Source of the DNA: Pachyseris speciosa | Lineage: Eukaryota; Cnidaria; Anthozoa; Scleractinia; Pachyseridae | DNA length: 64,000 nt | Direction of reading: 5' to 3' | NCBI GenBank assembly: GCA_016490735.1 | Contig: JAEMWC010001005.1 | Coordinates: 247,202-311,201, forward strand | Shown: piece after piece, positions 32,354 through 44,900 of the stretch | How the letters are laid out: each line of letters begins with the position of its first letter | Numbering within the stretch: the stretch's first letter is position 1 | Notes under the pieces: model-generated | Database searches by the model: none | Told to the model about the DNA's origin: nothing | The model's input: only the letters and a program-made list of their open reading frames with translations | Program-made: the position numbers and the translations under genes

Positions 32354-32955
32354 GACGCCCTGGATAAGATGGATCACAAAACGTTTCTTTCGCTTAGTGA
32401 CTTTGTGGTGTGACCCAATGCTTGTCCCAACAGGTCGCTACTAATTTGTACTAAGAATTACTGGGTAAAAACGTTCATTCTAATGATAGAAAGTCTTCTA
32501 TCGGTGCTAAATAACTCCGAAAAGGGTAAACAATCAACACAATCACTTCTTGTTGTTATTCATGGGCGTTATGCGCGTGCCTCCCTAACAATCCCACGTG
32601 CGTTACTTCTACTTTCTCTCCTCGGTTCCTGGGGACACAAGTCACACAACATGGCACATATTAAACGTTCCTCGTTTTGCTGGTAAGGAAAAGTAATTTA
32701 TCGGGAGGAAGTAACATAGCTTTATAGCACTTACTTCTTTCAAGCAACAAGAAACTGGTGGGGACCTTTTTATCTCTTGCTTTAAAAAAATTGAGATTAT
32801 TCCATGCGTCGCGCAGGATTGCGTTACAATACACAGGAAATGTCACTTTTACTTTCGTTTCCAGTTTCCCGGGGAATCTCAGTACCATTTGCGATTGCCA
32901 CTTTGCACGCTAGAGCACGTCATCAATATCAGTGCATTTTTGGTGATCCTCCGTG
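32354..32955. promoter_or_regulatory. Divergent promoter region, NME6 / membrane-protein gene
   Basis: 602 bp separate the two start codons. An E-box CACGTG lies at 32596-32601. No TATA box is obvious for either gene. The arrangement suggests a shared bidirectional promoter. Confidence 0.5.
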
Positions 32956-35900
32956 ATGCCTCCGATTTTAGCGTCTCCACGCTTACTGCGACACAAAACA
33001 TGGAAGGAAATTTTCTTCGATGTCTTACAACTTTTCCATTTTCTTGTGGCAATGAGCTTTCTCTGGGCTGGAATTGTCGAGTTTATCAGAAACCCACCGT
33101 ATTTCGATGCGTATGGCGACGCTTCGACACTCAATGACCTGCCTGAAGGATTGTTCGAGGTATGAACGGGAAATGAACTTATTCTTGTATCAAAGGGACA
33201 GATTTTGCTTAATTGTGAACAGTTTGGGGACAAAGACAGCCTGGTACGATTTTAGATATCTGTTGTGATTGATCATTTATGAAGTGAATTCGATCCCTTT
33301 TGCAGAGGCCCTTTTAGGGTAAATTCCGACGGGTGTCTCGGAAACCCCCGTAAAACTCAGACCCCTGGGTGTTTCGAAAACTCAGACCCCGAAAAACTCA
33401 GACCCCTGGGTGTCTCGAAAACTCAGACCCCGAAAAAATCAGACCCCTGGGTGTCTCGAAAACTCAGACCCCTAAAAAACTCAGACCCCTGGGTGTCTCA
33501 AAAACTCAGACCCCCAAAAAGCTAGTTGCAGATCTCGGCACAGCTACTGTCCACCAGGCTTGCTTTCGTATGAACAATACATTTATGAACTCTTGAGGTG
33601 ATTAAATTTACCTTGAGTTTTGCTTTCATAGGATTAGTCTGTTCGTGAATAATATTTGCAGCATATTTGTGAAGCTATTCATGAAAGAATCGTCGGGTGC
33701 GAGACAAGCTAGCTTTTGCCATCTTGTCAATTTCACAGTGTAGGTCAAACTCTTTTGAGAGTTTTGAAATGGATTAAATAAAATGTTATTTTTTCTGGGG
33801 TCGTTGTAAGCGATTTAGGAATGGGGTCTTGCAGAGGCTTATTAATGGTTTTCAGAGTCGCGCTGCTTTTGTTGTTATTATATGAATAACTGAACTCACG
33901 AAGATCAAGCGACAAACGAGGAAAATATAGTAAGTTCAGAATTGACTAATCCTATAAAAGCAAACTCAAGATAAATCACTTCAAGGGTTCAATTGTAAAA
34001 TATTTATATCAAGTCTATCAAAGCAAGCCCCGTGTAGAGCAGTGCTCTACAACAGTGAAAAATTTCTCGATCAAATCCAATTTGTTTTCAACATTTTATT
34101 GTCACCGAGATCAGACCAGCCCTTTCTCTAGATAATGATTTTACGGTTAATAATCTTGTTCTTGCGTATTGGAACTTGCAATTATTAATCGCGTCTGACA
34201 GCCTAAACACAGTGAATAATCGTAAGCTAGTTGCTGATCTCAGTGACAACAAAATTTGAGAACAAGTTGGATTTGACAGAGCGGAAATTTTCCAGTGACA
34301 GCACTGCTCTTCACGGGGATTGTGCTTTGATAGGCTTGATATAAATATTTTACAAATGAACCCGCTTGAAGTGATTTATCTTGAGTTTGCTTTTATAGGA
34401 TTAGTCAGTTCGGAACTGATTATATTTTCCTCGTTTGTCGCTCGATCTTCAAGAGTTCAGTTATTCATATCATAACAACAAAAGCAGCGCGACCGATGTT
34501 ACCCAAAAAAATAACCTCTGGCACCCAGGGTAGACCGATTTCAGACTCTTGTAAAACTCTGAAAACCATAATAAGACTCTGCGAGACTCTGCTCCTAAAT
34601 CACTTACAATCGACCCCGGAACAAAAAAAAAATCGCATTTTATTTAATCCATTTGAAAACTGCCAAAAGAGCTTGACCTACATCCTGAAATTGACAAGAT
34701 GGCAAAAGCTTGCTTGTCTCGCACCCAACGATTCTTTTGCGAATAGCAAGTAATTATGTAAGTAAGTAAGAACTTTGTTATTGTGCCAAAATCGCTAGCG
34801 TACAATGTACACTAATTGGGGAAACCTAGCTACAATTAGTTATCAAATATGCTGCAAATATTATTTGCAAACAGACTAATCCTATGAAAGCAAAACTCAA
34901 GGTAAATTTAATCACCTCAAGAGTTCATAAATGTATTGTTCATACAAAAGCAAGCCCGGTGGAGAGTAGCTGTGACCGAGATCTGCAGCTAGCTTTTCGG
35001 GGATCTGAGTTTTCGAGACACCCAGGGGTCTGAGTTTTTCGGGGATCTGAGTTTTTTGGGGGTCTGAGTTTTTCGGGGGTCTGAGTTTTTTGGGGGTCTG
35101 AGTTTTTCGGGGGTCTGAGTTTTCGAGACACCCAGGGGTCTGAGTTTTTTGGGGGTCTGAGGTTTTCGGGGGTCTGAGTTTTCGAGATACCCAGGGGTCT
35201 GAGTTTTTCAGGGGTCTGAGTTTCGAGACACCCAGGGGTCTGAGTTTTTCGGGGGTCTGAGGTCTGAGTTTTCGAGACACCCAATTCCGACGGGTGACAC
35301 GGCTCTAAACTGGCTACATGAAGGAAATGAAATGACGACAAACGACAAGACCTCTCCGGGAAATGACGACAGCAACAAAAATAAAAGCAAAATGGACAAC
35401 AATGCGATTTTAAATAAGACAGCGACTTGATGGCATTCGGGCTGAGGGGAATGTAGAGAACGACTTTGTATTTTCAAAAAGTTAATCGTACGTTCTGTCA
35501 GTCTTCTGTGTGGAAACACACTGAGTTACGACCCCTGAATAACGACAACACATTTTTTTGTTGGAGAAACGACCTCAGAAACATTTGAAATTCAGACGGG
35601 GGGACATAAAGACCCTCCTCTTTGCAAAACTGCGTTTACAGCAGGTTCATTGGTGAGGCCATGACCCAGAAAATTGCATGGATAAGATGCCCCTAACTAG
35701 TCTAGCTACCGGGTTGTTTGTACTGCTCATGACTTGTTGAGCAAAATGCCTAAGGATGGGAGCAGGGACTTGGCGGGGAAGGGGTGGGGGGGGGGGGGGG
35801 GCTGTAGGCCTGTCCCGATTGCGCTACAATCTTGGGCAATTCAAATGAAAAATTTAGACCACCCTCCCCCCATTTCGATGATGGAAAAAATGGCGCGTTT

Positions 35901-38900
35901 TGGGTTGAGTGCGAATTCATCATTGATTTGGGGGGAGGGGGTTATTATTTCTCATTTTATTCTGTCCGAGATTGTCGGAGGACCATACTATCGTTACCAA
36001 AGTGTATATAGAGACTAAATAGATTGCATGCCAAAAGGTGAAAGCTGCCAGCACACCTTGAATAACTAAATAGAACAGAACAAAGGTTAGCCAATCGAAA
36101 AGAATGGACTCTGTGATCGACTGTAAGCATGATTGCAACAGTAAGAGGATAATTTGGTTTTTTTGTTGTTCTTTTGTGAGTGTTATGTTCACTACTGATT
36201 ACTGATATGAAAATTTAACAGGCACGCAAAATGGCATGTTGCATTGAGCATTGCCCAAAAATGAAGGCCAACATAGATTTTTATTCTTTCTATTGTGCAG
36301 CAACTGCAAAATAAATTACCGTTGCATCTCCGCGCAAATACTAAGTAACAATGTTAATTTATTCCAAAAAAAAAGACTTAACAGAAATAAAAGAAATTTA
36401 AGGATAACAACACGTTCACAGTTGATACAAACTATATTTTGATTACGGTATTTTACCTGCAAAAACAAGTTAAACTGACTGGCAAAAAGAAAAAAAAGAA
36501 AAAAAAAAGCGGTGTTGAACTCAAGAAAATTGGGGATGCATATCGCCCTGGCGGCCTGCGCGTGCTGTGCCAGTGTGTCATTCAGTTTATAGCGTCATAA
36601 ATTTAAAAGCTGTATATTTGTTTCACTCTATTTGTTTATTGGATATTTTCTTTCTGTGCAATCGTTTTCTTTATACAAATGAATTTAACATGATTTACAT
36701 TTCTGAAGATATAAATGGGACAATTTACAAGCTGTTACTGATGATTTTGTGTGATTTACCACAGTTTTGTACCAGTGAAAGTAGAATAATAGGCATAGCT
36801 CATTGTTTATTTCAATAATGGCTTAAATCGTCGAAAACCGTTTTAAATTGTCGCAAATGAAACCTTAAAGAGCATGAAATGTATCGTAATCCATAACTAA
36901 AACGTAAAAATATCATTTAAACATAGTGCATGGGGAGAACGGTTAAGTCCTTAATTCTTTTGCCATTGTTTCGTATTGCTGATCTTGGAAGTACGACCAT
37001 TCATAGACTCTATAGTTTTAAAAATCAACTCCTTGGGATAGCATAGACTGTTCTTCTGCACTCTATCGTAGAACTCTTCATACGATTCATGTTTAATACT
37101 CCCATCAAGCATATTTTCCTCTGACTTCTTAGACACTGTTAAAAATGTTTTCTATAGAATTTAGGTGAGGACTTCAAGGCAGTATTTTTCAAAGTTTATA
37201 GTGCCTTTCGTTTCGTCGGTTGATTCTTTTCCTCGATGGCAGGTTGTCGTAGATTTTCTGGTGCTGAAATGATCCCTTATTACTCCCTGCAGAGATCTGG
37301 AAATTTGTCCGAAGAATAACTCCTTTCATTTAGTCTGTGTTACGGAAAATACCCCACCTGTGATACCTATACTTGGTTCTACTGTCAAGTTTTGACGCGT
37401 GTGACTGCGTCGAGACCATTGATTTATCGTGTTAATTTTGCTGACAGACAAACTCCTAATTATTGCAGCCTGCTGTTTTGTCACATTGCACATCTTGGAC
37501 ACAATCTTGGACAATTCAAATGAAAAATTCAGACCACCCCTCCCCCCATTTCAATGATGGAAAAAATGGCGTGTTTTGGGTTGAGCGTGAATTCATCATT
37601 GATTTGGGGGGAGGGGGTTATTATTTCTCATTTTATTCTGTCTGAGATTGTAGGCACTTTTTCGGCTTTTTTTAAATTTGGAGCACTATTTTACATTTCC
37701 AGCTCTTAATTGATTTTTGAGCAGAATTTGAGCATTTTGTTTGCTTTTTGAGAAACAATTCAACATATTTTTTACAATTTTCCATATGTTAAATGCAATA
37801 TTTTGTCTTTGAAATGTTTTCAGTAAAGCCAAGTAATTCTATTATCGTGAATTTCAATAATTCCACCTTTTCACCTGACTGGCTGACTGTTGTCATGGAA
37901 ATGCATGAGCTATGGTCTTTTTAATCATGGCAACAGTCGATTTTGATTGGTTCGTGACTTCATGTTTCTCAGAACTTTTAGCGCTCTTTTCTGTTCAGTG
38001 CAGCTGCTGACAAAAGCATTACAGTTGTAGCTATACGGTTGATTGCATACAGTTCTGTGATGCAGCCTGTGTGCTGTAGAAACTATGCTTGACTGATAAT
38101 AAAGAGTTTTTGTTTGACAAACATAGAAAATCGAGAGTTAAAAGTTTGATAAAACTTGGAATATGTATGAACATCTGCCAGGAAATAAAAAAAACAGCAA
38201 GCAACTTTCGTGCTCTGTTTCTAAATTTCAAACACTTTTTATATCTAGCACAATTTGGGCACTTTTTGGCGATTTTTCCAGTGCAATCGGAGGGGGGGGG
38301 GGTGGGGGTGGGGGTGGGGGTAGAGGAGAGACCCTGAGAACAAGGTTAGTCTGCATAGCCTCTCCTACAGTGAATTGATGTATGTAGTGCATAAATCATT
38401 GGGAAGTGGTAGTAAAAATCTACTAGTTGTTCAAAACTAAACAAGTAAATTATCAGAAATCCTCCTTACAGACGCCTCAAAAAATGCAAAGAAGTGGCCA
38501 GCGTTTTGTTGACAACTGTTACTCACTATCTACAACAGAATAGATGGTGAGTAGCAAAGCCCCCCAGGGCGGGGGGGGGGGGGGGGGGGGGGACTAAAAA
38601 AAATTTATACGGGGAGGCTCTGCCCCCTTACCTTTTTATATACCATTTTTGACAGAAAAGGTACCCCTTTTGTATACCTTCCATTGACAAATGCTATCAA
38701 TTGTTATTTTGCAAATGTTATTTTTGTCCCGAATAGTGTCAGGCCAGGGTTTCAAACCCCAGTGGCACCCCTATACCCAGACATAAGTCAAGTACCCCCT
38801 GCTCCTTCAGGATTAGCCTGTGAGCAAGCTCTCCTGGGGATAGGGGGTGGGGGAGGATAGGAGGAAACCGTTTTTACCTTCTTCCACCCCCATCCCCAGA

Positions 38901-41900
38901 GAGGGCTTGCTCACAGGCTACTTCAGGGTAAATCAAGGCCTGCAGATGTTACTAAAGGACAAATAATCTTGATGTCACATCAATAAATATGTCTTTTGGT
39001 AGAAAAGTGTAAGGCAAGATTTTTTGGAAACTAATTATTAAAAAAATCTATTATTTGACTTGCAGACTGATCCAAGGAATATTAACAGAGAAGTGAGTCA
39101 CCACCTTGCATGTGCAAGACAATTATTACTTAACATGATCAAAACTATACCAAAATTCTCGAATGTGATTGGTTATCAACAGCCTGATTTGAGCTTTAAT
39201 AGGATAGTGTGCGCATCATACTTGTAATTGGGCAGTGTAATAGGCCCCTTGCAGCTAGCAATCACATGGTTGGATACCGCATAACAACACCATGCTGGAG
39301 AGCAAGCATTCCAGCGTCCATTAACGAACAAAGCGTTTAAGTGTGACTTTTAAAAAGAAAACAAAGCATGCTTTGTTCACTTATTCCCTTTATTTTAGTA
39401 TTTCCCACTATTTTTAGTATATTGAAGTCTATTTATTTTTGCTTTTCGAACGAGTGTGAGTTAAATTTGCTTGTTGCGAACATGATCTGCCGAGTGGAAA
39501 TGTGAGCAACATGGTGACTTCACAACATCAACAAGCTTCATCATCCACTTCAGCGAGGTCTTAGAGTCGTTCTTCCGACACTGGTCCTCCAAAGAAAAAG
39601 CCCTGTTATCACTGCTGTGTTCCAATGTACAATGGTGACTCGCGCTACGATGATTCCCTCAGGTTTCATCGAATCCCTTCAGATAAAACAAATGCAGAAC
39701 TGAGAGCTACCTGGCTGGTGAAAATTCAAAGGGATGTGGGACCTGATTTTCAGGTTTGAAGGAAAATTTTATAATTTGCAAATATTTTAAAATTAGCCTG
39801 AAGATTGAGTGTTTAGTCTGTGGACTCCAAATTAAAGATATATGGTCACTTGTTCACTGCCACAATTTTTTGCCTGTATCACTCCAGATGCTTGTTAGTG
39901 GTAAGAAGCAATACAATTTTCTTTATCCCAGGTAATAGGCCAAATGTATTCGGATTATATCGTGTTTGCATGAAACAGAAACACTTAATGGTAAGCAGAA
40001 TTATTTGAATTTTACTCTCAGTTCGCCTACTGGTCATTGTTTTTACATGCTTTGTTAGACACGTAATTTCTTACTAGTATTTTAGACAGGATCATTTCAG
40101 AACCAGCTATACATTTATTGATGATCACTCAATAAATAAGGTTTTTGTTTATCTGTTTGTTTTCTTATTTTTTCATCGTTAATTTTGTGTAATTATTCAT
40201 TAGCTAACGAGTAGTACTAAATTTGTGGAAGCATTTCTGGGAAGAAGATTACAAACTTCCTGACAATGCAGGGAGGTGTTTTCTCAAAGATGATGCCATA
40301 CCCACAGTGTTTTGCTGGTCAGGCAAGGTAAAACAGCGAAGAAAGATCATACTTCACTTGGAGAAGTAAGTTTTTGCCAAAGTAACCTACCTATATAGAG
40401 ATGAGAAAAAAAGGCTTTCTTCTATTTCTAACTAATTGAGATAAACAGTCAGTGGTAACAAGGAAGTAGTTTGTTCAAACACTGCTGTTAAATGAATTTT
40501 ATCCTACATTTTCAAATTTATATGCCTTTGAATTACACATACCAATTGTGATGTTACAGTTTATGGTAAATTTATCAACTCCATTTGAACTTTTCTAGGG
40601 AGACGCAAACTGATGAGAGTGATTGTGAAGGTGAAACTGATGTGAGAGATAAGCCCAGGCACCCCAGTCCTACCAACCAGATCCAACTATTGGAAGAACA
40701 ACTCACAGCTGTTCAAGTTTGAGCTACACAATGCAAATGAAGAATTAAAGAAAAGCAAACAAGATGCAAGTGCTGCCATTCAGACAATCAATAACATGAA
40801 GGCTCAAGCACAAAGTGACATTGACAATTACCGAAGGCGTGCTCAAGAGCAGTTAGCATTAAGTACATTTCAACTAGAGCGATTTTCATCAGATGATGAC
40901 TCTATAAAGTTCTATACTGGTTTCCCAACATATAAACACTTATTAGTTTTTTATGAGTTTGTTAAGCCAATATTGCTGAAAGAATGGTCTATTGTTATGC
41001 ATCAGGGGATAGACAGAGTTGACCAGGACCTAGATCTATGCAGCTCATAAATGAAATGTTTTTGTTTCTGGTCTGACTCAAATTGGGACTGTTTGAACAA
41101 GATCTTGCCCATCGTTTCCAAATTCACATGTCGTCTGTAAGCAGGAAAGTAACAACATGGGCAAACTACCTATACTTCATTCTAGGAAGTCAGTGTACCC
41201 GGCCATCAAAGAATGAAGTTCAGGATAATATGCCAGAGGGGTTCCATTGCCTTTATCCAACTACAAGAGTGATTCTAGACTGTACTGAAATTTTTGTGCA
41301 GACTCCAACATCACTGTTACTTCAGTCACAGCTGTATTCCAGTTATAAGAGCAATACCACATTGAAAGGATTAATTGGAATCACCCCACATGGTGCAGTT
41401 TCATTCATTTCCTTGTTATACACAGGATCCATTTCAGACAAGGAAATAACTACAGATGCAGTGGGATTCTCGATCTACTGGAGCCTGGTGACTCTGTAAT
41501 GGCCGACAAAGGTTTCAATGCAGACGACTTGCTAAGACAAAAGGGGGTTGGGCTTAATCTTCCCCCTTTTCTTCAGAATCAAGCACAGTTCTCTGCCGCC
41601 AATTGATGTTCTTGAAACAAAACTATTGCAAAGCTCAGAATACACATTGAAAGAGCCATCCGAAGAATAAAGGAATTTCATTTTTTTGATTCTGATGTCC
41701 CCCTATCCACCCTTGGCTCTGTCAATCAGATTTACACAGTAGCCTGTCTATTAACCAATTTTCAAAGACCTCTAATTTTTAATACCAGTAGTACTGCACG
41801 AATATAATCAAGACTAGTGATGTTACTCTTTCCTGAGGTGGTAAGTTCTGTCAGCCTCTAGGACAACTGAAATAAAATACATTCCATGGCAATCTTGTAA

Positions 41901-44900
41901 TCTTCAAGTATACTGACAGTCTTAAGCAGGGATTAAGAATCAGTGCAAAAAATAGTTCAAAAAGAAAGTGTCAACTTTGTCCTTTGCTTCTTGGAAGAAA
42001 TCCTTACTAATTCTGTCACTAACATAACAAAAAAAGTCACACCAGTCCAACGCAGTAAGCCCAAGCAGGGACTGAACTTGGTAGAAATACACATCATTTC
42101 TTTTCAATCTGAACTTGTTAGTCAAGGGATCAAATTTAAATATCTAATATTGTTTAGGTCAGTTTCCCCCTCTTTAACAACTTTGATTTCCAACAATCCA
42201 AATGGGTTGCTTCCATTGAGGGCAGCTTCCAAATCATACACCTTTCTGTCAGGGCTGCACCCAAGCCAAGGAGACTTTGGGTTGATAATAAGCCCAGAAG
42301 GAAATAAATTTACATGTCCACCCTTAGCAGAATTTGCATACATCATTGCTGCTCTTGGTTTGAGTTTGATTCCTCTTCTCATGGCAGCAGTGGTAACTTG
42401 TCTACTGGGGGTGAGCTGCTGTACTTAATTCTCAAAATTGCTTACTCTTCGAGCAACAAGACCAAATTTGCTTGCAGTAATTTGTTTCTTTCACAGCAAG
42501 TGCCATAAATTGCTTTTGCTATGTGTAACTGTTCTTTCCTGAAGTTCAACAGCTGTCTCCTTGGTAATCTGAAGAGAGTCCAAGATTGCCTGTTGCTTGC
42601 TGTTTAAGCAAATGGCAATGTTGTTTTCAAATCGATTAACAGCATCATCCAAAGGTAAAATTGGGAATGCAGTACAGGTGAAATCGTTTATCACATATTC
42701 CTCTGAAAGCTTCTGTTGGTAGGAAAGTACAGAACCTTTAGGGACATTTCCAAATTTGCTAGGGACAACAGGAAGGTGACTGGCTTGATCTTTCTTTGGA
42801 ACCAGAGATACTATCAGGGGGCTTGGTTCGATTCCACACTGAGATGCTGGATAGTACAGTGTACTTTTGATGAATTTGTTGTAATCTGCCCCCACTGATT
42901 TGTGGTTTCTTTACCAACACCTCCTGGATCTCCTGCTGATGTATGGGTTTTTCCCCTTGGAATGCTCCAATGTTGTTGCATACTTGTGCATGTCAAATCA
43001 TCAGGAATGGATTGCAAGCCAAGCTGCTTGTAGTGGGCCAGATAAAAAAAGAGGCCAATCACATGGTGGCAGTATCCACTTATTACTGCAACACATGAGC
43101 ACTTTCCAGAGAGTAACTTATCAGTGAGGCCAATGGAAACCTCTAATGAAAGAGGCGGCTCATTCTTTCTCATTGACCTGAAGCATTTGCAGGTAACTCT
43201 TGCGGATCCCAGGGTGTAAGTCACTACAACAGAGTTAAAAAAGAAACTAATGACTTGACTTGCATTGTTCATGGTGACTTTATTTTCCAAATAAATACAA
43301 AAAATTTTTTCAAGTTTTTAAGTTTATTTAGCAAATATACATAAAAGTTAGATCCAACAATATTAAAGTATTAGAAGTAGAAAATAATCACAACCTAAGA
43401 AGGAAATTAAGTTAGGTAAATTTACAGTTGTTATGCATAGTCCTTACCATTGATTTCATGCAAATAACCTGGCTCTGCGAAAAACTTGTACGCCTTTGCT
43501 GTATTCTGGCAGCCAGTTTTGTCCTTCACGTATCTCTCTACATCCGCAAAACTTAAATCCGGAAGGGGAGACAGATCTTCTGTTGGTGTAGTTACCTGGT
43601 TTTCTGGGATTGAATGAGTTACAATTACACATATATTATGGCACCCAAGAGGCATTGCTGAGCTTGCAAGATAGAAGTTTCTTGTTAGACTGAATTTTTA
43701 AAGGACATCAAGGCAGCTTTTACTTTAGCAAATGTTCGGCGATAGAACTCAAATGTGGTAAATGATATAACATCACTCACCTAAACGTAAGTAACAGAAA
43801 TTCCTTGATAAGTCTCCATTGTTGCTCCCGTTTCCAGTCAGCAGATCGATCATATGTCGGTAAAATCCCAGACAGTTGGGGATTTCACTGTTTTTCGACC
43901 ATCCCAGATTATGCCGATTAATGAAAACTGGAGATCATAGACATCCATGATTGTCTGGGATGGTCGGGGACAAATCGGGAAAATCAGTACGGTTTCTATT
44001 TTGCCAATGCAACCCAGATTTCTGTGGTGGTCATTATCTCGGCATAAATCTGGGACGGTCGGGAAGTAGTGAAATTGCCAACCATCTGGTATTTTCCCGA
44101 GATACGAAAACCAGGCTTTACGCAGTGAGCAAATTTAACACCAAAAAACACAAATATTAAAGACCTGCCCAAAAATAAAGTTCAAATACTAAAATAAAAG
44201 GAATAGGTAGACAAAGAGCTGCTTGACCTCACTTGAACGCTTTGTTTATCAATGGACGCTGGAAAGCTTACTCTCCAGCATGGCATTGCTATGCGGTATC
44301 CAACCACGTGATTGCTAGATGCAAGGGGCCTATAGGACAGTTTACATGTCATGCCTGTGTAATTGGACAATACGCGTCATTTAGTGCACCGTTGTCATGC
44401 ATTTTGTTGAGTAAACTGTTATGTTTTTCAGAATTCATAACAACATTTAACCATTTAACGCTCAACCAATGGTTCATTTCTCAAATTTTGTCATAGTTTT
44501 GATTAATTGGTAACTGGATTTAATTTTGTGTCGTCCAATTCTGTCTGTAATCATACTTGTGATTAACAAATCGGACTCCCATGATTTTGTTAATCACTCC
44601 TGTGATTACAGACAGAATTGGACTCCACTCAGTCCTATTACCATTACGTATACCCATTAAGTATATAATTGTAATAACAATTCATTAATTATTATATATT
44701 GTTATATAATAATATAAGAATTAAAATTAGTATTGACTAAGTTCATGATGGTGATGATCATTAAATCAGTACATACCTCTTACTAACCGAGTGTGAGGTC
44801 CGTACTGTAAATTACAGACTGAGTTTTTTGCCGTTGATTTATGGCCCAAGCACAAAGCGCGCTGGCCATAGATTAATGGGAAAAAAACAAGGATCTGTAG

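Larger units (their letters stand above)
33331..35282. mobile_element. Mutator-like fold-back element with minisatellite ends
   Basis: The element starts GGGTGTCTCGGAAA and ends CGAGACACCC, flanked by AATTCCGAC at 33322-33330 and 35283-35291, a 9-bp target duplication. Inverted arms of about 790 and 1050 bp meet around 34120-34226 and can be followed through matched blocks such as GATTAGTCTGTT and CGAGACAAGC. The outer part of each arm is an array of CTCAGACCCCTGGGTGTCTC and CTCAGACCCCGAAAAA units that reuses the terminal motif. No transposase is present. Nine-bp duplications and long arms suit Mutator-like (MULE) or Foldback-type elements. It lies in intron 1 of the membrane-protein gene. 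Confidence 0.82.
39243..44330. mobile_element. 5.1-kb ISL2EU-type DNA transposon
   Basis: The ends are GGCCCCTTGCAGCTAGCAAT and its complement, flanked by TA at 39241-39242 and 44331-44332. Inverted similarity continues about 95 bp inwards to AACAAAGCGTTTAAGTG. Inside are a THAP plus DDE transposase gene on the plus strand and a convergent YqaJ/SWIM gene on the minus strand. This gene pair is the hallmark of ISL2EU transposons. Frameshifts and stops in both genes suggest an inactive copy. It interrupts intron 1 of the membrane-protein gene and has a MITE nested near its right end. Confidence 0.85.
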
